From Symsagittifera roscoffensis (taxonomy: Eukaryota > Xenacoelomorpha > Acoela > Convolutidae), in the NCBI RefSeq assembly GCF_963678635.1, contig NC_087063.1, positions 4,686,580-4,750,579 of the forward strand: DNA of 64,000 nucleotides, in the 5' to 3' direction. The notes under the pieces were generated by a model. It did not search any database, was not told the origin of the DNA, and was given only the letters and a program-made list of their open reading frames with translations. Positions within the stretch are counted from its first letter, which is position 1, and every line of letters starts with the position of its first letter. Both the position numbers and the translations under genes were made by a program. Positions 9,501-17,401 of this stretch are shown here, piece by piece.

Positions 9501-12410
9501 AGCTGCCATCAGGACACGCCACCCATTCCCCTCTGCGATCAAGATCAAGATCGCGTACACGAATTGCAGAGCCAGCGGCATGCTCGAGTACCCGGGGGAT
9601 GTTGTGAACGCCACTCTTGTCTTGGCGCCGAATCTTGAGGCAACATTCTCCTGTACTTCATTAATCGCCGCGAATAAGGTCTGGATGGCCTCCCAGATCC
9701 TCTTTGGCGTAGGTTCACCACCCTTGAGCTGCTCAAGAAATCCCGTTGCGTGCAGATGATCGTTCATCCCCGCAAACAGCAGTAACTCAGGTTCGCAGGG
9801 CATTTCTGACTTTATTGCCACTACCAGGGTCAACATCTGGTTCAGTTCCGCACCCGGCAAGGTGTATATCAGGGTTTCTGGCCAAAACAACTTGGGAGAC
9901 GTACCTTCGAAATCTGATCCTGCCACAATCACCACCCTTGCTGCAGCTGGGTCTGCTCTGTCGTAGACCGCTAAGGTTTTGGCCAGTTGCGCCTGCCCAC
10001 AGGGTTTCCCATATCGGGGGTCATTGGCCAATTTTGCGCCTTCATATTCGGCGTCTGGTAACTCCATCTCTCTTGGGTTCATCAGTTTGTCGACCACTCT
10101 CAACTGTGCTGGAGTGGCCACTCTAATTCTGGCAATGCTGGTCCGGTGCTTGGGAGGCTCCACCACCAGTCCCGGGCTCCCCAAGGACTTGAGAGGTCTG
10201 TAATTAATTGGTCCCATCATCGACCTAGTGGGAATTCCACTCAGGTCTGCTGTCTCTGTCAACTTCGCTCTCGAGAAACGCGTTTCATGAGCCTTCAACC
10301 AGTCCACGCACTTGTGCCTCCCCAAGTCTTCATGTGAGACCTGCTCAAGACCCAAAGCCCTCGCTAGCTCCTGTCTACACTCTAGGTCTTCCAGATCCAG
10401 TTCCTTGACCTTCTCCTCATACTTCTGTCTGCTGGTCTCCAGTGGCTTCTCTGACCTCTTTTTCTCCGCAACCACCACTGAGGACATTACCGACCCCTGG
10501 GGAGTTGCTGATGTCACTTCATCAGCTTCCATGGGCGTGGTGCTCGGCAACTTGGCCCGGCTATTCCTCTCACTATCTCTAGAATCGGCCCTCTCGCCCA
10601 AGCGACTCGACAAAGATCTCGGGTTGAAGAAGGGTGGGTTTGGGGGTGGCCCGAACGTGACCTGTGCTGTTTCCAGCAAATCCGTCTCTAGCGCGCATAT
10701 ATGCTTTTGAAAGACGTCGTTCAACCATTCCACCCCTCTGGGCCTGTCAAAGTGAATGCCATCCGCAGATGCATTGTCAGGGAAAGAGGTTAATTCCATT
10801 TGCTCAGCCACGTCCAGTAGCCTAAGGGGAAGGACACTCCTCTGATGAATCTTCCTGATTGTTTCGTTCAGGCTGCGCACTTTCGTATTCATCTCTACCG
10901 CATGTTGATCCGCTCCCATGTTGTAGGGAACAGTACACACCGTGAGAATGGACGGGTCCATTTGGATCCGTATCTCCTCGAGAATGCAGCTCATCTTTTC
11001 ATGCAGCCTTGTCACCTTCCTCGCTTCCCCCCTTGACACATCATTCGTCCCGACCATCAGGGTGACTGTGTACACGCTCACCATCCCTAGCATCTCAAGA
11101 GTCGCTAACATCTGCGGCGTTGCGGCTCCGGCGAAGCTCAAGATTCCCGTTTGCCAATGGGATTGGATCCGGGTCAGCACCCGCAGCAAGCTGTCTCCAA
11201 TGATCAAGTGAACCGAGCCTTCAGGCACTCGAGGATACGTGAAGTACTCCACCCAAGTCGCATCATGGAAGCAATCTCTTCTCTCTCTCTGCGCCGGATT
11301 CCAGTCTATACGATTGTGCTTGCGATATCTCCCATCCGTATTCTTCTTGTAGCTCGAGATCATCACACTCCTGACAGGCTGTTCCCCCCAAGTCGAGGGT
11401 AAATCCACTCTTACCGGACTCTCGCGATTCCTCAGCTGTAACCTCTCCTGCAACTCTTTCAGCCGTGACGAGCCGCCACTACTACCTGGGGTCGAACTCG
11501 GTGTGTATCCAGGCAGCGCGACGTCCATCAATGGTCGTATTACTTGAGTCTCCATTCCACGCAGGGAGGACGTTGATTCGGGTGGTATCCATACCTCCAG
11601 CCCCTCATTCATATGTTCTTGCGCCGCACGATCGAGGTTGAATCGTCCCTTTGACCTAGGAGCTTCGTCCACCTCCATGCGTGACTCTGGCCTTGAGACA
11701 GTCACTACCCGCTCTTTGGGCCTAGCCCCTTTTTGCATATCGAGCTCGCGCTGTTGTTGCTGGATCCTCTCAAGTTTTGCTTGGTCTCTCTCGAGAGCCT
11801 GCTTCAGCTGCTCACAATTCGCGGCATTCTCCCGCACCCTTTCTGCCTGCAGCCGTTCCGCCTTCATTATGTCCAATTCTCTCCGCGCTTGATCCCTCTC
11901 GAGCACCGCTTGATCCCGGTCGAGGTTCGCCTTATTCTTCTCCCGCTGGGTTCTCTCGAGTTCTTTTTTCATGGCACTGACGTCCGGATAAGCCTCCCCC
12001 GTCTGCTGTGCCCGTGACATCGACGGTACTTTACTCGTACTCTGGCTCGCGGGCCTGACTGATGGTCTGGCCGGCAGTGGGAATTCCCCCGCGCCATACT
12101 CTGTGTTGTTGTTTAGACCAGGGTTCCTCGCCAAATCGAACCCCCTTATCGCTCCATCCACGTTCCAGGACAGCCATCTGGTCTGTGCTTGATCGGACAC
12201 CCCTTCAGTGGTGTAGCCTACCATCAAGACCGCCTCCGTCGCAGACTCTCGACACTCGCCCTCATCCTCCAATTGTAGGATGGCGTTCAGCATCACTGCC
12301 ATTCTCTCGTTCACTTGAGTGTAATCCAGATCTCTCAGCCGTCTGTACAGTTCGTCAAGTGTGGGCTTTTTCAGAGCCGATGGCATGGACTTCCAGTATC
12401 GATCGGCCAT
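3567..12410 (-). CDS. Giant 2,947-residue retroelement protein with SGNH/GDSL hydrolase domain(s)
   Basis: An uninterrupted ORF downstream of pol, in the position where some gypsy elements carry env. No signal peptide or clear membrane anchor is visible. Residues about 150-260 form a charged, Gln/Glu/Arg-rich coiled coil. Residues about 400-565 look like an SGNH hydrolase: IIGDSLLR (serine block), SFAGA, LMVGTNDVS (GxND block) and DGIHFD (Asp-His block), so all catalytic positions are present. A second, weaker copy spans about 830-1,045, with VAGSDFEG, LPGAEL, FAGMNDH and DDHPVIIHLT. The region about 1,100-1,750 is folded-looking but unrecognised. An acidic, proline-rich linker and a Lys-rich segment follow, then a second unrecognised globular region. 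Cysteines cluster near the C-terminus (GDCPCHC). The start ATG at 12,410 is the first in frame after the repeat-bearing spacer. Esterase domains are known in CR1-type LINE ORF1 proteins; their role there is unclear. Confidence 0.85.
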   Translation of the reverse strand: MADRYWKSMPSALKKPTLDELYRRLRDLDYTQVNERMAVMLNAILQLEDEGECRESATEAVLMVGYTTEGVSDQAQTRWLSWNVDGAIRGFDLARNPGLNNNTEYGAGEFPLPARPSVRPASQSTSKVPSMSRAQQTGEAYPDVSAMKKELERTQREKNKANLDRDQAVLERDQARRELDIMKAERLQAERVRENAANCEQLKQALERDQAKLERIQQQQRELDMQKGARPKERVVTVSRPESRMEVDEAPRSKGRFNLDRAAQEHMNEGLEVWIPPESTSSLRGMETQVIRPLMDVALPGYTPSSTPGSSGGSSRLKELQERLQLRNRESPVRVDLPSTWGEQPVRSVMISSYKKNTDGRYRKHNRIDWNPAQRERRDCFHDATWVEYFTYPRVPEGSVHLIIGDSLLRVLTRIQSHWQTGILSFAGAATPQMLATLEMLGMVSVYTVTLMVGTNDVSRGEARKVTRLHEKMSCILEEIRIQMDPSILTVCTVPYNMGADQHAVEMNTKVRSLNETIRKIHQRSVLPLRLLDVAEQMELTSFPDNASADGIHFDRPRGVEWLNDVFQKHICALETDLLETAQVTFGPPPNPPFFNPRSLSSRLGERADSRDSERNSRAKLPSTTPMEADEVTSATPQGSVMSSVVVAEKKRSEKPLETSRQKYEEKVKELDLEDLECRQELARALGLEQVSHEDLGRHKCVDWLKAHETRFSRAKLTETADLSGIPTRSMMGPINYRPLKSLGSPGLVVEPPKHRTSIARIRVATPAQLRVVDKLMNPREMELPDAEYEGAKLANDPRYGKPCGQAQLAKTLAVYDRADPAAARVVIVAGSDFEGTSPKLFWPETLIYTLPGAELNQMLTLVVAIKSEMPCEPELLLFAGMNDHLHATGFLEQLKGGEPTPKRIWEAIQTLFAAINEVQENVASRFGAKTRVAFTTSPGYSSMPLALQFVYAILILIAEGNGWRVLMAAPNRELEPTNLRLCKSELAAAWADVSHALRGFHELADILIVLDEVLLLEISNFARQLKLSPILRDDHPVIIHLTASLWFRDMELTITSSTSRSRGPNNERQNVATSEKQLESMGNRLAQEGGRWPFLSPRLENATRKTREDAPPLVKQIWEFLEEQLGKAEEKGMTVGRFVTAANEVTIGGFWREHAWGELKTRRDHEILEFLSPCWGREFLTEVYSAKETIFDAFIQEMLNMPISLLLALYLVYPRYLFNMGPAYMFSRGVDTLRIDGYLTLVLLTHGELASFHRLMRYGEPLAMGRTHSSIETYSYKCAAGLRTLLVQYLLMQNRHLTGEEKSPKTREEWRKVNGGMPLLTDLCLAMRSDPMGIIRGLGEVVTCIYGPAVTFAFPDPLVTAYRYSVTHVSLISVLDGTTLNWCQQEVLRAQMSNTVLFGKVKDPELIVYSFRGQMQCRMGGKREGPIETYPKFWNLNPLAANGQEILRIPAWTKSFELVKKELEAILEREALPTSIPEFPIVRRMTLGMNSSLVVPSSYARTTTEERQKEFTDGWDPLFIGYTAAIYFHTSDVKINSWTTQAKKIRGSMPPKFDVQDTLRVLKRAGLENQLPVWDDGRMIVEEGHVALKADAMLFATRKYRAPYGLELMERNREGKKLDAAGPLYVALTKGEATSSATPSPLPVDIPGDKKSGTVADRFKRIFERREAESGDESMDETLSEAGEDMEVGNTPEQKPTEVEFTAQELLKDLSEENWADTPTPPLTSSPRKYPEMSLTSENPNMGMIFLSTERREKNTFEGNRDAFLGTLDGDAWQKFLSEFNREVDEDTTLDNFKEELWDTVVKFGEPVLVGTGLEEKARVELLNKMVELRKSRKTREDKCKDSSTPKQKTDNKIIKCTRGDKVGTSNMIKSTNILKARAGGRQELAGEKEVESVMIPMTPPSKDVRSRKRKRDVEGMGSPSADAVSEKDLRETAPMVLARWKTAAYKSSYEPRKLLDIEKEMENPTSSVTEEDFKPQRIKMKRGSTSGQTWEVDVGKEWVSSEHQAVGKQVTSDPLEKSKTRNTSRPWWIALETLKEMEGCLKKLNSGVARKRYSWATQQKAEVNKIELANQLKRSWQNLLKDHFEEAMRTSSSAPPLMANPFIRTAGQLMFAWSLLGIELETLTSYDKLKLGGKNLEIYRMLMQHVAKDNSGLSLARRKDATCFLRWTMSMMTDSTILACHQKAVASKTLERRVSTVILNVYQSTGIEREDGSRQSLENHRKLDEIRRFYNKKFEEEHDVHRNLASSGEYLKLNRKGEYQYVSGVMGMAYNPFLDLEAGGANRNYEVAELLKFWTEKIVEIDVVERERPSLGLVLEGMPGVISVPRSSKRVELKMGDGSGVLITNLGVVWKLLRPSWCPHPHASMIEEVTERVRLAPTEDEDLAILSIVHKLILPQVKESSEVTSGTEPVRRMEPGSCLDSTCSNGEHICDGRLCVRIQSFQKEDLTTWFEDITEREKSEVQIVAECYARTTVNLATALGFFSRMCSLQSLERLESEHHLVTALSVESWPGVLQVNQKHIKSWKIGLEAEMGFPMSEAYGLPLNAKSLVGSVLANLCGSHYPLHMAMVEVSSQRVMIDKAFSVPKCVRLARMSHHSHKLLRKIRGAVPKEQRDDLSEIWGEELLGLESKNASDHGKQNVVGKPAVGASSSEEVDVVREKMMELEPLLEASGERNLRSIDLTHGDCPCHCLAQTVWYPDRANLCLIWDVEEIKSLGLPEYRQKVTILVVSTMLALRWIEENIAKYRESRAPTAESIYAIDYSRRLELFETACKVFAIPVQVRHIWSRLRFFPWFRATLTSWLYAVTKDHMRKHQKEYRQFQAEIGPDAFKRPLLTHRNAITAGWKRVGRISRDNSRARETILEEDLARNVSLSLHNSFCLNRESKVKGLPSQLKRLQEQREWMRAYEQLKAWEEIVISSDDEEALLEQITVPRTPVSGTSKAKNMR

Positions 12411-12844
12411 TTCTGTGACTTCGATTGACTCTTTGAGTATTAGTACTTGAGTTTTACCTGAGCAACTTGAGTTTTACCTGAGCAACTTGAGTTTTCTTGA
12501 GATGTCGTTCTCTTCTTTTGATTAAATACAGATGAGTAGTCAATTTGAGATCAACAAATCAATCTGAAAATAACACCCGATATTTAGACCGACAAGCTGT
12601 GTTCCTAACCAGAAAGCCCCATTACTTTTATGATTAAAAACCCTCCCCTTTTCGCCCTACTAAAATGATTCAATTTAAATTTTCTAAAAAACATGCAGAC
12701 ACATTTTATGTTTTAGCACCATCATTCATTTAAAATGATAATTGTCATGCCAATCACCCATGAGATCCCTTACCTGTTTCGTACCCCAATACCTAGCTCA
12801 AGATTCTTCCCTCACACCCGACTCGACGCTCCCGTGTACCTGAC
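12411..12844 (-). other. Spacer between pol and the giant ORF, with 20-bp tandem repeats
   Basis: The 434 bases between pol stop and giant-ORF start contain a 20-bp unit (sense CTCAAGTTGCTCAGGTAAAA) repeated about 2.5 times at 12,433-12,497. Each full unit contains CAGGTAAAA, which resembles a 5' splice site and also ends in a CAG. A spliced subgenomic mRNA for the giant ORF is possible, but nothing here proves it. The rest is AT-rich with no ORF. Confidence 0.5.
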
Positions 12845-15800
12845 TCAGGCGATGCTCAAGTAGTACTTCTTGTGAAGATGCACCACTATCTCCGTTTCTG
12901 CAAAGACCACATGAAGAATGGCGTACAATTCCCTCGAGCTCAGTTTGCCCCTGTTTGGGTCGTACACCGGCACCGAGACCTCCAATATTCCTCTTTCAAT
13001 CATGAAGTCGCGTAGTCTTGTCAGAGCCAATATCACGTGTTCGGGATCAATTGTGTTCCTGTCGTTGACTCTCGTTACTAGGAAGCAGAGGTATTTGCCC
13101 GGGACTTGTGCCACTGACGGTGGAAGCGCCGCCATGCCTCCCAATCCTGGCCTCTGTCTGAACAGAAACTCTACGTTCTGGTATTCTCTTTTGAAGTCAG
13201 CCTCCAATCTTGATTTGAAACTCATGTCCGCCGTGATGCAGATCGCGCTGGTCCTGTTTGACAGGATGAAGTCGCTATCCGTTATCATGATGTTCTCTGA
13301 GTATTCATTGGGTATTTCGAATTTCGTTTTGAAATTCCTTCCTATGGTAGGCTCTGGTTCTTCTTCCTCCAGTTCCAATCCGCTTGTTTCCCTCACTTCC
13401 TTGAGCTTCTTTATCATCGAATTTTCGGTGTGGGTAAGTCCTACCCCCACTCCCCGGACAAAAATATTTATCGACGTCCCCGTCGATGTAGTCGGGTCTG
13501 AATTGTCTTTAGGGATGTCCAGTGGCCTGTCTGTTGCTGTCCATCCGAAAAAAGGCTCCGCTGTCTTCATGTACTTTGCTGCTGATACATCGACTTGCTG
13601 CATGCTTTGTCCTTCGTGACCCTCGTCTTTGACATCACGCATCCACTCTAGAATCCTCAAGTTCGTATTCTCCCTCCTTTCTATTTCACCCTGCTCGAGA
13701 TCCGTCTCCACTTCTGGCGTCGAGTAATCATCCTGCGGATAATGTCCACCATCGTCAATGACCTGCCATTCCTCTCCAGCTTCCAGTTCGCCTACGCCTA
13801 GTAGTTCATCGCTTAACTTTTCTGGCTGTATCTTATCGATCAAGAAGTCATCCCCGTACCTATTGTACCTCATGCCTGTGCGTTTACGATTGCCCGTCCT
13901 GGTTTCCGGTGGTGTTGGTCGATCCGGTTCCATCCACTTCGGTACCTCGTTTTGCTCTGGGTCGTTCCAGTCTTCTTCTACAAATGAACCTGCATCCGAC
14001 TCCACTTCTATCTTTTCGTTGTCGTCCAAACTCAAGTTCTCATTACCATCATTTTTCTCTCTGGTGCCTTTCTCATTCACTTCGCACGCTGGTTCCACCA
14101 CCAGGTAGTCAAGACCCTCCATGTCTTTCGGCAGGCACCAATCCTCCGGGGACGGAACGTGAGGTTTCAGATTTTCGTAATGTGCTGCTCGCCCTGTACT
14201 CAAGCGATAGAACCTTCCTTGTTGATGTACTTCCGTAATCATGAACGGTCCTCTCCATTTCTTGAGTAGTTTCTTTGTTCCCTTGGGCGGTATGACGTTT
14301 TGAAAGACCCACACGTATTGGCCCACTTCGTATGGCTTTGTTCTCAGTATCTTTTCGTCATATTTCTTGCGTTGCCTCGTTTGCGCTTGTGCCGTGTTTC
14401 TCCGACATAGCTCGTTCAGCTCTTGTTGTCTTTTGATCGCTTCCTTCACGTATGCTTGAGGCGACGTCCTCTTCCCCTCGTACTCCGGATAGAAGAATGT
14501 CAGAGGCATTGCCCTTTCCCTGCCCGTCAACATCATGAAAGGGCTGATACCCGTTGTAGAGTGCTGGGTACTATTGTAGGCTCCTACTACCTGTGGCAGG
14601 TATTTGTCCCAGTCCGTCATGTACCTTGAGCAGTACACCCTGAGCATGTTGACTAGTGTCCTGTTCTGTCTTTCTACCAACCCATTGGTCTGTGGATGAT
14701 AGGTCGTCGAGTGTGCTTGAGCAATGTGTGACCTCTTCATCAATTCTTTTGTTAAGTCCCCCACAAAAGCCTTGCCGTTGTCTGACTGGAAAGTCATTGG
14801 GCAACCATACCGCGATATCCAATGCGTTATCAGGTGATCACATGTTTCCTCTGCTGAGGCTGTCTGGCACGGAACTGCTTCCGCCAACTTGGTGAAGTGA
14901 TCTATTATAACTAGTATTTGGTTATAACCCGATTCCGTCATGCAGATTTTCTGATGGTCTATCTGCACCACTTCATTGAATTCCCAACTCTCGACAGACT
15001 TGAGGGGAAACTTCATCTTCCTTGGATCTTTTACTTGAAGGCATGCTAGGCAGGCATTCACCCATCTCTCGCAAGCTTTTCTCATTCCCGGCCAGTCAAA
15101 CCTGTGAAGTATCCTTTGTTGTACTTTATCTATCCCCTGATGGCCCATTTGGTCGTGTGATCTGAAGAGCACTTCCGTTTGGTACAGTTGTGGTAGTATG
15201 ATGAGGTTGTGTTTGTGTAATATCTTTTCCTCATCTCTTCTCTTGCACGCTACCACCCCTTCCGCTGTGTGGTAAAGTAAGTCTCTCTTTTCTTTGTAGA
15301 ACTGGCTCAAGATCTTGTAGCTGTCTTCCTCAAGTTCCCCCTTCTCCTTGACTCCAGAATGGATCCATTTGGAGAGGTTACTTGTCATTTTGTCATTCTT
15401 CTGGGCCCTTATTAGGTCAGACAGTCTATATCTCGCCTTAACGTGCTCCTTTAACGCCATGATCTGTCCATTCATCTCACCAGGATTGTGGATGTCATCG
15501 CTCAGTTTCACACATATTATCCTTTTCATGATCTTCATGTCGTCCTCTGGTACCAGATTCGTTCTGACGTTTGAGTTGCACGATAGTTCCCTAAGAGGCT
15601 TTCTTGAAACTGCTATTTTCTCGAGCTCTTCTCCACCTCGTACCTCTTGCATTTCCAGATTGTACGTTCCTGAAGATGGATCTGTCTGTAATTCCCTGTC
15701 GTGCTGTCTCATCTTCTCTTCCGCCAGTATCATGCATAGACTGTCTTGATCCTCACTGCTCTCGTCCGAGTCTTCATCCCATTCTTTACGCTCCCCGGAC

Positions 15801-17401
15801 AATTTTCCTTCTCCGGTTTCGTCTTCTTCCATGAATCTGGACCACTCCCCGGACTCTTGATCTAATCCCAGGTGTTCAATTTCTTCTCTGAATGTCACTT
15901 TCTTATCCCTGACTTTTGTTTGCTCCAGAATTTTTTCGGGGATTTTCTCAACTAGTGATCGCACAACTTCCTTGCTATCAGTGGTGATTCCTTTTGAGAC
16001 GTCAGTATTGTTCACTGTTTTTTCTCTCCGAAGTATGGTTAGTTCCGGTGCCTCCTGACTTTTCCCTTGGATCACGGGTTTGTCATCCGATAGTTTCTCA
16101 AGCAACCTCATTAAGTCTTCATCTATTTGGACCGTTCCCTCCTCTACCTGGGTGAGATCGTGACCTTTTGCCTTGAGTGTTTCCCTCACGATTTTGGACT
16201 TGAGCATTATTCCTACCGGAATCCCTCTGCTTTTCTTCAAGATGGTCTTTTCAAGAGACTCTTTTGGCAATTCGGGATGATCTTCAATCGGTTTACCTGA
16301 TTTGTCCAGCCATCTCGTGAGTGGAAGACTGTCGTATGTTTCTTTGTCCATAAAGGAGAAACCATCTTTGATCTCAGGTCTGTCCGCCTCTCTTTGTTCT
16401 TGTCTCTCGTAGAACTCCGTCTTCTTGCTCAAGCTGTCGGCATTTTGATGTTTGTCTCGCGTTCTATGTTCAATTATCATGTTGTATCCGTCCAAGCGAA
16501 CTATCCATCTCCCAATGTAGCTCTGGTCCATTGAGTACGTTTTCAGCCAGCTTAATGCTCGGTTATCTACTCGCAGCTTGAAAGGTTCACTGCCTAGGTA
16601 CGCTCTGTATTTCTCGACAAAGGTGACCACTGCGAACATCTCTGCTTTCGGTGCTCCGTACTTCATTTCTGTGTCACTTAGGACTTTGCTCCCGTATGCT
16701 ATTGGTCTCAAGACTGTCTTCCCATTCCATTCTTGTTCTTGATGGAGAACCCCAGAAATCGCGACTACCGACGCATCTGTGTCCAGCACGTACATCCCCT
16801 TCTCAGTCGGCATACCCAGTACTGGTGCCTCACATAGCTCTTTCTTTATTCTCTGGAATGACTCTTCTGCTGCGTTGTTCCACGTGAACTTCTTGCCCTT
16901 GTGTCTCATTAATTGTTGCATCGGGTATACCTTGTCCGCGTAGCCTTTGATGAACTCCCTGTAATAGTTAGCGAAGCCCAGGAAGCTCATCAACTGGTGC
17001 TCTGTCTTCGGTGATTTCCAGGTTAGGACTGCTTCCACGGCGTCTGGGTCAGGTCTGATGCCGTGCTTGTCTACCATCCTGCCCAAATATTTTATTGAGT
17101 CCTTGAGTATTTCACACTTTGATGGTTTGCACTTCAGCCCCGATCTTTTCATGCACGCGAACACCTCATCAAGTCTCTCAATGTGGTCTTCTAGTGTTGG
17201 CGTTGCTATTACCACGTCGTCCACATAGCACATTACCAGGTTGCCGTACTTCTTCGTCACGCCTATCAGCGCGTGTGCCATCAGCCGTTGAAACGTGGCT
17301 GTGGCATTGCAGAGTCCAAACGGCATCCGTTTCCATTGAAACAGACCTAACTCGCAGGCGAACCCTGTCTTGTCCCTGTCTTGTTTCCTTAATGGTACCT
17401 C
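12845..17401 (-). CDS. pol: Pol, second part: RT palm to RNase H, integrase and long C-terminal tail
   Basis: In frame with the preceding segment except for one TGA at 17,404-17,402. It opens with the RT MPFGLCNATATFQRLM block and continues with the catalytic CYVDDVVIA near 17,220. Ty3-type RNase H begins near 16,790 (VLDTDAS) and includes VDNRALSWL. The integrase zinc-binding HHCC region is at about 15,160-15,040. The integrase core acids lie in QIDHQK (about 14,960), QSDNGKAF (about 14,775) and VERQNR (about 14,680), so the DDE triad is intact. A GPF module (KKWRGPFMITEV) follows near 14,240. About 450 further residues, acidic and then folded-looking, extend past the usual end and are not recognised. 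A gypsy pol usually ends soon after the GPF module. Confidence 0.92.
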   Translation of the reverse strand, partial: EVPLRKQDRDKTGFACELGLFQWKRMPFGLCNATATFQRLMAHALIGVTKKYGNLVMCYVDDVVIATPTLEDHIERLDEVFACMKRSGLKCKPSKCEILKDSIKYLGRMVDKHGIRPDPDAVEAVLTWKSPKTEHQLMSFLGFANYYREFIKGYADKVYPMQQLMRHKGKKFTWNNAAEESFQRIKKELCEAPVLGMPTEKGMYVLDTDASVVAISGVLHQEQEWNGKTVLRPIAYGSKVLSDTEMKYGAPKAEMFAVVTFVEKYRAYLGSEPFKLRVDNRALSWLKTYSMDQSYIGRWIVRLDGYNMIIEHRTRDKHQNADSLSKKTEFYERQEQREADRPEIKDGFSFMDKETYDSLPLTRWLDKSGKPIEDHPELPKESLEKTILKKSRGIPVGIMLKSKIVRETLKAKGHDLTQVEEGTVQIDEDLMRLLEKLSDDKPVIQGKSQEAPELTILRREKTVNNTDVSKGITTDSKEVVRSLVEKIPEKILEQTKVRDKKVTFREEIEHLGLDQESGEWSRFMEEDETGEGKLSGERKEWDEDSDESSEDQDSLCMILAEEKMRQHDRELQTDPSSGTYNLEMQEVRGGEELEKIAVSRKPLRELSCNSNVRTNLVPEDDMKIMKRIICVKLSDDIHNPGEMNGQIMALKEHVKARYRLSDLIRAQKNDKMTSNLSKWIHSGVKEKGELEEDSYKILSQFYKEKRDLLYHTAEGVVACKRRDEEKILHKHNLIILPQLYQTEVLFRSHDQMGHQGIDKVQQRILHRFDWPGMRKACERWVNACLACLQVKDPRKMKFPLKSVESWEFNEVVQIDHQKICMTESGYNQILVIIDHFTKLAEAVPCQTASAEETCDHLITHWISRYGCPMTFQSDNGKAFVGDLTKELMKRSHIAQAHSTTYHPQTNGLVERQNRTLVNMLRVYCSRYMTDWDKYLPQVVGAYNSTQHSTTGISPFMMLTGRERAMPLTFFYPEYEGKRTSPQAYVKEAIKRQQELNELCRRNTAQAQTRQRKKYDEKILRTKPYEVGQYVWVFQNVIPPKGTKKLLKKWRGPFMITEVHQQGRFYRLSTGRAAHYENLKPHVPSPEDWCLPKDMEGLDYLVVEPACEVNEKGTREKNDGNENLSLDDNEKIEVESDAGSFVEEDWNDPEQNEVPKWMEPDRPTPPETRTGNRKRTGMRYNRYGDDFLIDKIQPEKLSDELLGVGELEAGEEWQVIDDGGHYPQDDYSTPEVETDLEQGEIERRENTNLRILEWMRDVKDEGHEGQSMQQVDVSAAKYMKTAEPFFGWTATDRPLDIPKDNSDPTTSTGTSINIFVRGVGVGLTHTENSMIKKLKEVRETSGLELEEEEPEPTIGRNFKTKFEIPNEYSENIMITDSDFILSNRTSAICITADMSFKSRLEADFKREYQNVEFLFRQRPGLGGMAALPPSVAQVPGKYLCFLVTRVNDRNTIDPEHVILALTRLRDFMIERGILEVSVPVYDPNRGKLSSRELYAILHVVFAETEIVVHLHKKYYLSIA

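Noticed and set aside
3567-12410. Giant ORF as an envelope gene because of its position after integrase
   Set aside because: No signal peptide, furin-like site, fusion peptide or membrane anchor could be seen; visible domains are hydrolase-like and coiled coil.
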